From an uncultured Roseovarius sp. (lineage in GTDB: Bacteria > Pseudomonadota > Alphaproteobacteria > Rhodobacterales > Rhodobacteraceae), in assembly GCA_947503145.1 (NCBI GenBank), contig CANNCP010000008.1, positions 140,680 to 204,679 on the forward strand: a DNA stretch of 64,000 nt, in the 5' to 3' direction. The notes beneath the pieces were generated by a model, which did not search any database, was not told the DNA's origin, and saw only the letters and a program-made list of their open reading frames with translations. Below are positions 25,222 to 33,539 of the stretch, in pieces. Position numbers and translations under genes: made by a program. Numbering within the stretch: position 1 is the first letter of the stretch; every line of letters starts with the position of its first letter.

Positions 25222-25647
25222 GTGAAACTTGACCTTGAACTGGCACAAGCCCTGATTGGCCATTGTCTGGAATGGCGCAAAACCAATGGATTGAAGCCAT
25301 TGACGGTGGCCGTCCTGGACAGCGGCGGCTATTTGATGGCGCTCGCCCGCGAGGATGGAACCAGCAACCTCAGGCCTGAAATTGCACAGGGCAAAGCACG
25401 AGGAGCGATCGCAATGGGCCTGGGGTCCAGAGCCTTGTTCAAACGCGCACAGGTCGAACCTTTCTTTATCCAGTCGATGAATGCCTTGGCGGGTGGCTCT
25501 CTTGTGCCGGTGGCAGGCGGAGTTCTGATCAAGCACGATGGCGAAATTCTGGGTGCGGTCGGGATCACCGGAGACACGTCCGACAACGACGAAGCCTGCG
25601 CGATTTCCGGGATTGAAAGCACTGGACTTACGGCCGACGGCGGCTGA
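25222..25647 (+). CDS. GlcG/HbpS-family heme-binding-domain protein
   Basis: A 141-residue protein of the GlcG/HbpS fold, often encoded near glycolate or diol oxidation genes. Typical elements are TVAVLDSGGYLMALAREDG, the ALFKRAQVEPFFIQS middle region and LVPVAGGVLIKHDGEILGAVGITG. The start is GTG, chosen because GAAGGAG sits 9 bp upstream. It follows the CoA-transferase by 52 bp and closes the plus-strand operon. Members have been proposed to bind heme or to act as accessory proteins; the role here is unknown. Confidence 0.8.
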   Translation: MKLDLELAQALIGHCLEWRKTNGLKPLTVAVLDSGGYLMALAREDGTSNLRPEIAQGKARGAIAMGLGSRALFKRAQVEPFFIQSMNALAGGSLVPVAGGVLIKHDGEILGAVGITGDTSDNDEACAISGIESTGLTADGG

Positions 25648-25713
25648 TGTGCCGCCGCTCGTCGATGCCGGGCGGATGAACGCAAGGCGTGCTTTCCCGC
25701 AAGCAGCCAGTTC

Positions 25714-26676
25714 TCAGGGATCGGTGGTGCGGCCGGTGGCGCGGCGCGATTTGCCCTGATTTTCGGGCAGGGGGATAAAATCCGCCTCATCGCCCGGCAC
25801 GGTGTCGAACCGGCCTTTGGCCCATTCCTCTTTCGCGGCCTCGATCCGTTCGGGGCGCGACGACACGAAATTCCACCAGATATAGCGCGGCCCTTCCATC
25901 GGCGCGCCGCCAAAGATCATGAACCGTGCGGTTGAATTGGCCTTGACGGTGATGGCGTCGCCCGGTCGCAGGATCAGAAGCTGGCCCTTTTCAAAGCGAT
26001 CTCCAGCGATCTCGATTTCGCCGGAAATCGTATAGAGCGCGCGTTCCTCATAGGTAGCGTCGATGGGTATCTGGCAGCCGGCCTGCAATTCGACATCGCC
26101 GTACAGGGTTTCCGAGGCTGTTCTGAGGGCGGATTTACTGCCGAACGCCTCTCCGGCGATGATGCGCGCTTTGATCCCGTCAGCATCGAACACCGGCAGA
26201 TCGCCCGATCCGTAGTGAATGAATTCAGGCGCGGATTCCTCCTGGGCTTCTGGTAGTGCCACCCAGGTCTGGATGCCAAAGAGCCGCTGACCGTTTTTCT
26301 TCCTGCCTTCAGAGGTGCGCTCGGAATGGACAATGCCTTGACCGGCCTTCATCCAGTTGGTTGCTCCCGGGCGGATGGTCTGCTGGGTCCCGAGTGAATC
26401 CCGGTGCAGGATTTCGCCCTCGAACAGATAGGTCAGCGTGGCGAGGTTAATGTGCGGATGCGGGCGCACGTCGACGCCCTGATCGGTCAGGAACTCTGCC
26501 GGTCCCATCTGGTCGAAGAAGATGAACGGGCCGACCATTTGGCGCTTGGTGGAGGGCAGGGCGCGGCGGACTTCCATCTCGCCCAGATCGACGGCACGCG
26601 GCACGATCAGGGTTTCGACAGCGTTCACGCCGTCTCTGTCTCCGAGGATGGGATCAGGGCATGGGCTCCAGCTCAT
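25714..26676 (-). CDS. Pirin family protein
   Basis: A 320-residue double cupin. The N-terminal pirin domain shows the metal-binding pattern HPHINLATLTYLFEGEILHRDSLG split across HPHINL, HRDS and GIVHSERTSEG, with three His and one Glu expected to bind iron. The C-terminal cupin (LYTISGEIEIAGDRFEKGQL) is typical. Bacterial pirins can be quercetinases or regulators, so function is open. The ATG giving MSWSPCPDP was chosen because AAGGAG lies 8 bp upstream. It is convergent with the GlcG-like gene. Confidence 0.88.
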   Translation of the reverse strand: MSWSPCPDPILGDRDGVNAVETLIVPRAVDLGEMEVRRALPSTKRQMVGPFIFFDQMGPAEFLTDQGVDVRPHPHINLATLTYLFEGEILHRDSLGTQQTIRPGATNWMKAGQGIVHSERTSEGRKKNGQRLFGIQTWVALPEAQEESAPEFIHYGSGDLPVFDADGIKARIIAGEAFGSKSALRTASETLYGDVELQAGCQIPIDATYEERALYTISGEIEIAGDRFEKGQLLILRPGDAITVKANSTARFMIFGGAPMEGPRYIWWNFVSSRPERIEAAKEEWAKGRFDTVPGDEADFIPLPENQGKSRRATGRTTDP

Positions 26677-27208
26677 AACGGGCACTCCTTCTCTTATTCA
26701 TTGGTTTGCGATGATATAGCTCTCCGCTCACAGTTGGAAAGTGATCGCCTTTGAAATAGAGGGTTTGCAATTCCGCTGGCCCAGCGTGGACATCTTCCAT
26801 TCCTCGACCCGGCCTTTGGCCCACTCCTCTTTCACCCGAAAGGTCGATCATCGTGGAAGGTGAGAAAATGCCAGTCGTCACAGGAGCACCCCGAGCTGCG
26901 CTCGATCAGGTTCACCCCGTGACAGGCCGCGGGATCGTTTCACAAGCTATGACAAGAAGGGAGAACCAGCCGCAGCATAAGGGACAGCTTTACTGTCCTT
27001 GCAGAGACTGGCCCATATTCATCTGACAGCCTCCCTTCCTTGGTAAAGGCCCGGCAGGCAATAGCGGGTTGTTCCGAAACTGTTGGTGATTTTCGGATGC
27101 GCTGTATATGCTTGCTCTTGCGGAATGCGAGAAGCTACGCTGCAAATACGCAAAATGCGACCATCGAACGAGTCGCACGAGTGCCCAGCTCACGTTGGGA
27201 CTCGCAAG
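26677..27208 (+). other. 532-bp region with no intact gene; possible decayed coding remnant
   Basis: No convincing intact gene. On the minus strand 26930-26830 reads an open stretch with HGVNLIERSSGCSCDDWHF and then TFHDDRPFG before a stop. A one-base shift continues it as RVKEEWAKGRVEEWKMST. The KEEWAKGR piece repeats the pirin C-terminal text (EEWAKGRFDT) at DNA level (26804-26832 against 25806-25834). This looks like a frameshifted fragment of another gene, perhaps a pirin-like one. The promoter for the downstream epimerase-ABC operon should also be here. Confidence 0.4.
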
Positions 27209-28141
27209 ATGGGCCAGAGCGCGGCCAGAAAGACCAGACGGGGGACGGACATTCTGTCAATAAGAAACTGGGCCGAGCTTGCTCCTGAACGGGGTAGGCC
27301 ATTCATCAAGATGCAGGGGTTGGAAAACCACTTTGTGATCGTGGATGGCCGCGAGACGGCCTATTTCCCCAACCCCGATGAGACCGCTCACATCTGCAAC
27401 CCCCAAACCGGGGTTGGTGCCGATCAGCTTTTGATTGTCCAGCCTCCGACCGGGCAGGGGGCTGATGCGGGTGCCTATGCCTTTATGCGGATCATCAACA
27501 TTGATGGAAAAGACGCCGAGGCATGTGGAAATGCCACGCGCTGTTTTGCCTGGTTGATGCTGGAGGAGACGGGGCAGGACGAGATCATTCTGGAGACGGT
27601 TGTCGGGCCGCTGCGCTGCCAGCGCGTGGGGCACAAGATCGTAGGCGTCGAAATGGGCCGGATCACGACCGAATGGGACAGCATTCCACTGGCCCGCCCC
27701 ACCGACACATTGCATCTGGCTGTAGGAAACGGCCCGCTGTCAGACGGGATTGCGCTGAATATCGGCAATCCGCATGTTGTCTATTTTGTCGATGACCTCA
27801 ATACTGTCGACATGACGTCCCTTGCACCTGAAATCCAGACCGACCCGATATTCCCCAACCAGGTCAATGTGGGGGTAGCGCAGGTTGTGCGCGACGACCT
27901 TATCCGATCGACCGTCTACGAGCGTCCGGGACTATTGACGCGCGCCTGCGGCAGTGGCGCCTGTGTCGCAGTGCGGGCCGCTCAGTTGCGCGGGCTGACC
28001 GACAGGAACCGTGTCACCGTCGAGATGTCCGCAGGCTCGGTTGACATAGAAATTCTGAGTGACAATTCAGCCGTGCTGACCGGGCCGGTAGAATTTTGCT
28101 TCAGCGGAACGCTGCCAGGACCAGAACGGAAGACGGTATGA
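27209..28141 (+). CDS. Diaminopimelate epimerase-like (DapF-family) amino-acid epimerase
   Basis: A cofactor-independent racemase/epimerase with both catalytic cysteines: [12 protein letters not shown] (first Cys) and [14 protein letters not shown] (second Cys). The opening [15 protein letters not shown] differs from canonical DapF KMHGLGNDFVVID at the His and Asp positions. It lies in a translational unit with an amino-acid ABC transporter, so it may be a paralogue acting on an imported amino acid, like the DapF-fold histidine racemases, rather than the cell-wall/lysine enzyme. The start is uncertain: ATG at 27209 keeps the first beta-strand, whereas ATG at 27311 would cut it. No clear ribosome-binding site precedes either. 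Confidence 0.75.
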   Translation: MGQSAARKTRRGTDILSIRNWAELAPERGRPFIKMQGLENHFVIVDGRETAYFPNPDETAHICNPQTGVGADQLLIVQPPTGQGADAGAYAFMRIINIDGKDAEACGNATRCFAWLMLEETGQDEIILETVVGPLRCQRVGHKIVGVEMGRITTEWDSIPLARPTDTLHLAVGNGPLSDGIALNIGNPHVVYFVDDLNTVDMTSLAPEIQTDPIFPNQVNVGVAQVVRDDLIRSTVYERPGLLTRACGSGACVAVRAAQLRGLTDRNRVTVEMSAGSVDIEILSDNSAVLTGPVEFCFSGTLPGPERKTV

Positions 28142-28890
28142 AAGACGTTATGATAAAGATCGACAAGGTGTGCAAAACTTATCACCTGAAATCCCGGCCG
28201 GACCCGATCCGCGCGTTGGATAATGTGACCAACCAGATCGACCGCGGCGAGGTCGTTGTGATCATTGGCCCTTCGGGATCGGGGAAGTCGACGCTGCTGC
28301 GGTCATTGAACGGGCTTCAGGACATCGACAGCGGCTCGATCTTTATCGACGGGGTCAGCCTGACCGACAAGAAGACCAATCTGAACCTTCTGCGTACGCA
28401 AGTCGGCATGGTTTTCCAGAATTTCAATCTCTACCAGCACAAGACTGCGTTGGAAAACATCGTGTTACCACAGACAGTGGTGCTGAAACGCAGCCGCGCA
28501 GAGGCCGAAGAGATCGCCAATGATCTGTTGAAAAAGGTCGGTATCCCGGAACTTGGCGGGAACTATCCTACGATGTTGTCGGGCGGACAGCAGCAACGTG
28601 TCGCGATTGCGAGGTCTTTGGCGATGAATCCCAAGGTCATGCTGTTTGATGAGGCCACATCCGCGCTGGATCCCGAAACCGTTGGCGGCGTGCTGGAGTT
28701 GATGCATGGTCTTGCGGCGGATGGCATGACAATGGCGGTTGTAACGCACGAAATGGGCTTTGCACGCGAAGCTGCAGACCGCATGATATTCATGGACGCC
28801 GGAGCCATCGTCGAGGAAAATACCCCCGACGCGTTCTTCGACAATCCTCAATCAGAACGTGCAAAGGATTTCCTGCGACAGATCCTGTAG
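28138..28890 (+). CDS. Polar amino-acid ABC transporter, ATP-binding protein
   Basis: A 250-residue GlnQ/HisP-like ATPase. Walker A is GPSGSGKST, the Q-loop [13 protein letters not shown], the signature [16 protein letters not shown] and Walker [15 protein letters not shown], with the H-loop His in [14 protein letters not shown]. The ATG overlaps the epimerase stop by 4 bp (ATGA), tying transport to the epimerase. Binding protein and two permeases follow on the same strand. Confidence 0.95.
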   Translation: MKDVMIKIDKVCKTYHLKSRPDPIRALDNVTNQIDRGEVVVIIGPSGSGKSTLLRSLNGLQDIDSGSIFIDGVSLTDKKTNLNLLRTQVGMVFQNFNLYQHKTALENIVLPQTVVLKRSRAEAEEIANDLLKKVGIPELGGNYPTMLSGGQQQRVAIARSLAMNPKVMLFDEATSALDPETVGGVLELMHGLAADGMTMAVVTHEMGFAREAADRMIFMDAGAIVEENTPDAFFDNPQSERAKDFLRQIL

Positions 28891-28934
28891 CAGAAAATAA
28901 CGACAAAAGACCAATAACCAAGGAGGAAAAATCA

Positions 28935-29732
28935 ATGAAATTTACCAAACTCGCAGTGGCGGTCACCAGCAGTGCCTGGCTGGCATTGTCGGCGACGGCA
29001 TCATTCGCCGAAACCACGATGGAGAAAATCGTCAGAACCGGACAGATGACCATTGCCGTTCAGACCCAAGGCCCCCCCGTCAGCTTTATCAACAAAGACG
29101 GCGAGCGGACCGGTCTGGCCGTTGATCTGGCGCAATTGATGGCTGACGACATGGGCGTGGAGCTGGTCGTGCAGGACTATGACTGGAAAGGCCTTATCCC
29201 ATCGCTGCTGTCCGGCAAGGCCGATTTCATCGCCGCGGACATGACCCCGACAGCCAAGCGCAGCATGCAGGTCGTCTTTACCGAGCCGGTATTCTATTCT
29301 GAAACCATCGCTTTTGCGTCCAAGGACTCGAGCTATACCAAGTGGCAGGACCTGAATGTCGAAGGCTTGTCCGTCGGTGCAACGCAGGCCTCATCCTGGT
29401 CCGACATTGCCCGTACAAAAATCTCGAATGCCGAACTGAAGGAATTTGCAGGCGGCACAGCGCAGACTGTTCAGGCGCTGGTTTCGGGTCGTATTGACGG
29501 TGGGGTATCCGACAAGGCGACGATCGCCGGTTTCATGTCGTCCATCGACACCATCAAGATGCTTGAAGGTGAAATCAGCCGTGAACCGCTGGGCTTTGCC
29601 GTGCGCCCCGATTCCATGCATCTTCTGATGGCCCTGAACAACTATATGGGCCTGATCCGCGCCGACGAGCGCCTGCAGGAGAAGCTGGACTACTGGTGGA
29701 ACTCCACCGCATGGGAAGCGGATCACAAGTAA
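28935..29732 (+). CDS. Amino-acid ABC transporter, periplasmic substrate-binding protein (family 3)
   Basis: A 265-residue family-3 solute-binding protein with a Sec signal peptide (cleavage expected after ATASFA). Mature landmarks are the GPPVSFINKDGERTGLAVDL strand-helix, YDWKGLIPSLLSGKADFIAA and DMTPTAKRSMQVVFTEP, the last carrying the Arg that binds the amino acid carboxylate. A ribosome-binding site AAGGAGG precedes it. A strong GC hairpin follows the gene. Substrate class (polar or basic amino acid) is inferred. Confidence 0.93.
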   Translation: MKFTKLAVAVTSSAWLALSATASFAETTMEKIVRTGQMTIAVQTQGPPVSFINKDGERTGLAVDLAQLMADDMGVELVVQDYDWKGLIPSLLSGKADFIAADMTPTAKRSMQVVFTEPVFYSETIAFASKDSSYTKWQDLNVEGLSVGATQASSWSDIARTKISNAELKEFAGGTAQTVQALVSGRIDGGVSDKATIAGFMSSIDTIKMLEGEISREPLGFAVRPDSMHLLMALNNYMGLIRADERLQEKLDYWWNSTAWEADHK

Positions 29733-29754
29733 GATCCTGCTGATTTAATCCACG

Positions 29755-29780
29755 ACACGGCGGCGTCCTCGCCGCCGTGT
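29755..29780 (+). terminator. Hairpin after the amino-acid binding-protein gene
   Basis: ACACGGCGGCG and CGCCGCCGTGT form an 11-bp perfect stem with a TCCT loop, followed by TTCAAAT. It lies between the receptor and the first permease and probably causes partial termination or stabilises the receptor mRNA. Confidence 0.6.
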
Positions 29781-29825
29781 TTCAAATTGCACGCTCGCAA
29801 ATCACCACAATACAATTAACCGGAT

Positions 29826-30524
29826 ATGCTGATGGAATGGCTCCAAAGTATCTTTAACTTTCGGATTGTCTGGCAATATTGGCAAGTCTTTGCGCAGGGC
29901 GCTTTCAATACAATCTGGATTTCAACAATTTGCCTGATCCTGTCGCTGATCTTCGGCATCTTTATCGCCTTGGCGCGCAGATCCAGCAATCCGTTTATCT
30001 GGCGCCCTGTTGCGGGTTACATTCAGGCGATACGCTCGACGCCGTTGCTGATACAGATCTACCTGATCTACTACGGGTTGCCATCCATCCTGCCCTTCGG
30101 GAACTTTTTGGATGAAGCGCAAACCGGCATAATCGCACTGACCATCCACACCACGCCCTACATGGGGGAAATCATCCGCGCGGGCCTTGAATCGGTCGAG
30201 CGTGGTCAGATTGAGGGCGGGCTGTCCGTGGGCATGAGCAAGAAGCAGACCATGACCAATGTGGTCCTTCCACAGGCGGTCGCCAACGTCGTGCCCCCTT
30301 TGCTGGGCCAGACGGCGATCCTGATCAAGGATACATCCCTTCTCAGCATCATCGCCGTGTTCGAGCTGATGGGGGCCGGCCTGAGAATGTATTCGGAAAC
30401 CGTCATCGCAACGGAAACCTATGTGACGACCGCTGTTTGTTATCTGGTGATCTATGCCATGATGCTGGTCATTTCCGGCGTGGTCCAACGCAAGCTGGGC
30501 GGTTCCGCCTGGCAGAAAAGATAG
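29826..30524 (+). CDS. Amino-acid ABC transporter permease
   Basis: A 232-residue HisM/GlnP-type inner-membrane permease with about five transmembrane segments. The family motif EAA..G appears as ESVERGQIEGGLSVGMSKKQ, the coupling helix that contacts the ATPase. Other signs are the QAIRSTPLLIQIYLIYYGLP segment and VLPQAVANVVPPLLGQTAIL. It is followed after 10 bp by the second permease; the two should form a heterodimer. Confidence 0.93.
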   Translation: MLMEWLQSIFNFRIVWQYWQVFAQGAFNTIWISTICLILSLIFGIFIALARRSSNPFIWRPVAGYIQAIRSTPLLIQIYLIYYGLPSILPFGNFLDEAQTGIIALTIHTTPYMGEIIRAGLESVERGQIEGGLSVGMSKKQTMTNVVLPQAVANVVPPLLGQTAILIKDTSLLSIIAVFELMGAGLRMYSETVIATETYVTTAVCYLVIYAMMLVISGVVQRKLGGSAWQKR

Positions 30525-30534
30525 GGGGCACCGC

Positions 30535-31224
30535 ATGGAGTGGTTTGCAAACAAGTGGGCGATCATCGACCAGCTGTGGCCCTTCCTGCTGCAAGGGCTG
30601 TGGACGACCTTCATGGTGTCGATCATCGCGATTTTCTTCGGCTCGACGCTGGGGTTCACCCTTGGCATATTCAAGACGTTGCAGATCCGCCCGCTGGAGA
30701 AGATCATCAACGGATACCTGCATATCCTGCGTGGCTCGCCGTATCTGGTCCAGCTCTACATCATCTATTTTGTCTTGCCGGCGCTGGACGTCGAGTGGTT
30801 GAAGTTCGACAGCTTTACTGCGGCTGTGGTCTCACTCTCGCTTTATACCTCCAGTTATGTGACAGAAATCGTCGCCTCGGCCATTTTTGCCGTGCCAACG
30901 GGCCAGACCGAGGCCTCTCGCTCGGTCGGCATGAGCAAGGCGCAGGCCTACCGATACGTCATCCTGCCGCAGGCTCTGAAGATGACGATTCCGCCAATGG
31001 CCAGCGTCTATGTGATCGTGATCAAGAGCACAGCGGTGCTGTCGGTGATCGGCATCGCCGAGCTGACCCGTCAGGGGGAAGTGGCGATCATGCGCATGCC
31101 CGGCGACATCATGTTCATCTACAGCCTGATCGCGGTCTTCTACTTTGTCTATTGCTATCCGGTCCTGCGCTTTTCCAAATGGGCCGAAACCCGTTTCGGC
31201 AGTGTTGGCGTCGACTTGGAATGA
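30535..31224 (+). CDS. Amino-acid ABC transporter permease
   Basis: A 229-residue permease of the same HisM/GlnP family as its upstream neighbour. It shows HILRGSPYLVQLYIIYFVLP, the coupling-helix region GQTEASRSVGMSKAQAYRYV and LPQALKMTIPPMASVYVIVI. It is the last gene of the epimerase-ABC operon. The sequence after its stop (31245-31390) contains short imperfect palindromes and no gene. Confidence 0.93.
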   Translation: MEWFANKWAIIDQLWPFLLQGLWTTFMVSIIAIFFGSTLGFTLGIFKTLQIRPLEKIINGYLHILRGSPYLVQLYIIYFVLPALDVEWLKFDSFTAAVVSLSLYTSSYVTEIVASAIFAVPTGQTEASRSVGMSKAQAYRYVILPQALKMTIPPMASVYVIVIKSTAVLSVIGIAELTRQGEVAIMRMPGDIMFIYSLIAVFYFVYCYPVLRFSKWAETRFGSVGVDLE

Positions 31225-31391
31225 TCCGGGGACATTGACAGGGCAATAAGGTGCAACGCTCGTATGTCGCGCTGCGTTTCGCTAAACCTTCAGGCCCGAG
31301 CGGGGCAGGAGGTAGCGGGATGAACCCACGCAGGCGCCATTCACCGCAGCGAGATGACAGTGCGGTTGCAGACGCCTGATTGGTGGATATT

Positions 31392-31838
31392 TTACCGAAT
31401 GACGAGCACAGGTATGGATGTCTTGACCAGCACTTCAGATGTCTGGCTTCCAAGCAACATCTTCTGGACACCGCGTCGCCCGTGTGAGGACATTACGATA
31501 AGATCACAGTCTCTGAGCTTGGCAAATCTGACGATGGCTTCGGCTGGCGCGTCATCTATCTCGTGTGTCAGTTCGACCTTGATTTCAAATTTGCCTGCGT
31601 GCTGTTCGATGAGTGCAAAGCGTTCCTTCATGATATCGTCGATCTGTTGATCGTAGCGCGTGGCAGCATTGTCGACGCCGGCCAGTCGCGCCGCGCGCAC
31701 GACCTCGGGACGCAGGGACTCCGTGACGGTCAGGACCGTAACTTTTGCGTCGAGTTGCTTGGCAAGTGCCAGGCCATGGTCGAGACCCTTTCGGGCAAGC
31801 TCGGAGCCATCGGTCGCAATCAGGACGTGTTTGTACAT
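31392..31838 (-). CDS. Universal stress protein (UspA family)
   Basis: A 148-residue Usp-domain protein. It opens with YKHVLIATDGSELARKGLDH, the first strand and ATP-contact Asp, and has the ATP-binding signature G-2x-G-9x-G-S/T in MSSHGRRGVQKMLLGSQTSE. The ATG giving MYKHVLIATDG has GGAGAT upstream, and longer frames add a leader without homology. It stands alone, divergent from the RND adaptor gene. Confidence 0.9.
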   Translation of the reverse strand: MYKHVLIATDGSELARKGLDHGLALAKQLDAKVTVLTVTESLRPEVVRAARLAGVDNAATRYDQQIDDIMKERFALIEQHAGKFEIKVELTHEIDDAPAEAIVRFAKLRDCDLIVMSSHGRRGVQKMLLGSQTSEVLVKTSIPVLVIR

Positions 31839-32240
31839 TTGTATCTCCGTTCGGATCCAAAATTCCAGTTTGGGCCGGAAATCGTTTAGACCGATATTCC
31901 GCAAGTGAAATGCTATTTGTCTCAGGTTGCCAGTGATTTGTCATGCGAGCAAGTCTGTTGACCGACTGTGTCATTATTCGGGACACTGATGCACGACCGT
32001 GCGCGGTGCTAGAATTGCGCGACCGGCTGCTCAGGCCAGAAGGGGGCGCCCACATGCGTTTGCCGTAAATTGTCGCCATCGCGGCGCGAGATCAGCGGGA
32101 GTGCGATGAGTTTGTGATCGTATTTCAATTGCCGGATCAAGCAAGTGTCGGACATTCAGGCCATGCGCATTGACGGTATTGCAAAGCGTGGTCATATGCT
32201 AGTAAGCAATTACTATCTTAGGGCGCGGAAGGAGACTGCA
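31839..32240 (+). other. 402-bp divergent intergenic region (usp / RND adaptor)
   Basis: No gene seen. It should contain divergent promoters for the usp gene and the efflux operon. The only clear element is the ribosome-binding site GGAAGGAG at 32227-32234 that decides the TTG start of the adaptor. Confidence 0.5.
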
Positions 32241-33539
32241 TTGAAAATTCCTCGTGGGTTGCGTTTGCTTCCGCCCATCGCGCTGGGTATCGGCGTGGCT
32301 GTCTGGCTGATCTCGACCGCCGAGCCTCCTGCGCGGATACATACGGCAGAACGCAGCGTCGTCGCGCGGCTGATCACGACCGAGGCAGCGCCGGTTCGCA
32401 CTGTCGTGCGCGGATATGGCAATGTTCGGGCTGCGCGAAGCTGGGAGGCGGTTTCGGAGGTCTCGGGGGCCATTGTATGGCGTCATCCACAGCTCGAGAT
32501 CGGGAACGTGATCCTCAAGGGCACACGCGTGTTGCAGATCGACCCGACGGCCTATGAGCTGGCGGTGGCACAGGCCAATGCGGATCTGGCGGTGCTTCAG
32601 GCTGATATCGCGCAGTTGGACATCGATGAGGCCAATACAGGTCGGCTTCTGGTGTTGGAGCAGGACCGGCTGAAACTGGCAGAGACCGAATTGGAACGGG
32701 TCCGGGATCTTGTCGAGCGCGGCGTCAGTTCGCAGGCCGCGCTCGACGGGCAAGAGCGCGCGACCTTGCAGGTACGTCGCAGCGTTCAGGAATTGCAAAA
32801 TACGCTTGGCGTGGTTCCCAGTCGTCGTGCCCGGCTTGACGCCCAGACGACGCGCACGAACACGGTATTGGCCCGCGCAAAGCGGGATCTGGAAAAGACC
32901 GATATCGTGGCCCCGTTCGACATGCGGATCGGGTCCGTGCATGTCGAACGGCATCAGTTTGTCGCAACCGGCCAGCCGCTTGTGAGCGCCGACGACATCG
33001 GTCAGGCCGAGATTACGGCGCAGATCCCCATTTCGTCTTTCCGAAGGTTGCTGGGCGGGGATGGCGATCTGCATGCTTTCGCGGATCTGTCCGAACGGCT
33101 GGCCAAGGTGTCCGCCGAAATACGCCTGGTATCGGACCCGGCGCAAACGTGGCAGGGACGGCTGGTGCGCGTGGAAAGCGCGCTTGATCCGCAGGCGCGT
33201 TCGGTCCCGGCGGTCATTCTTGTGGATGCCCCATACGCCGGTGTCAATCCGCCCATGCGGATACCGCTGATCCCGAACATGTATGTCGAGCTTGTCCTGA
33301 CCGGCCCGGCGATATCGACAAACGTGACCATTCCCGACAGCGCGGTTCACGAGGGTGATCTTGTCTACCTTCGGGGGGCCGAAGGTCGTCTTGAGTTACG
33401 CAAGGTTTCGGTCGTCTGGCGGCAGAGGGGACAAGCCATCCTCGCAGCGGGCCTTGCTCCGGGCGAAGAGGTCATTCTCGATGATCTGGTGCCTGCGATT
33501 CCGGGCATGATCGTGATCCCGGCGGAGGGCGAAGAATGA
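32241..33539 (+). CDS. RND efflux system periplasmic adaptor (HlyD/AcrA family)
   Basis: A 432-residue membrane-fusion protein linking an inner-membrane RND pump to an outer-membrane channel. An N-terminal membrane anchor (LLPPIALGIGVAVWLIS) precedes the lipoyl-like strand (GAIVWRHPQLEIGNVILKG), a long alpha-hairpin coiled coil (ANADLAVLQADIAQLDIDEA onward), and the second lipoyl half with IVAPFDMRIGSVHVERHQFV, then beta-barrel and membrane-proximal domains. The start is TTG, chosen because GGAAGGAG is 6 bp upstream; an ATG frame further upstream exists but lacks a comparable site. The stop overlaps the pump ATG by 4 bp. Confidence 0.9.
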   Translation: MKIPRGLRLLPPIALGIGVAVWLISTAEPPARIHTAERSVVARLITTEAAPVRTVVRGYGNVRAARSWEAVSEVSGAIVWRHPQLEIGNVILKGTRVLQIDPTAYELAVAQANADLAVLQADIAQLDIDEANTGRLLVLEQDRLKLAETELERVRDLVERGVSSQAALDGQERATLQVRRSVQELQNTLGVVPSRRARLDAQTTRTNTVLARAKRDLEKTDIVAPFDMRIGSVHVERHQFVATGQPLVSADDIGQAEITAQIPISSFRRLLGGDGDLHAFADLSERLAKVSAEIRLVSDPAQTWQGRLVRVESALDPQARSVPAVILVDAPYAGVNPPMRIPLIPNMYVELVLTGPAISTNVTIPDSAVHEGDLVYLRGAEGRLELRKVSVVWRQRGQAILAAGLAPGEEVILDDLVPAIPGMIVIPAEGEE

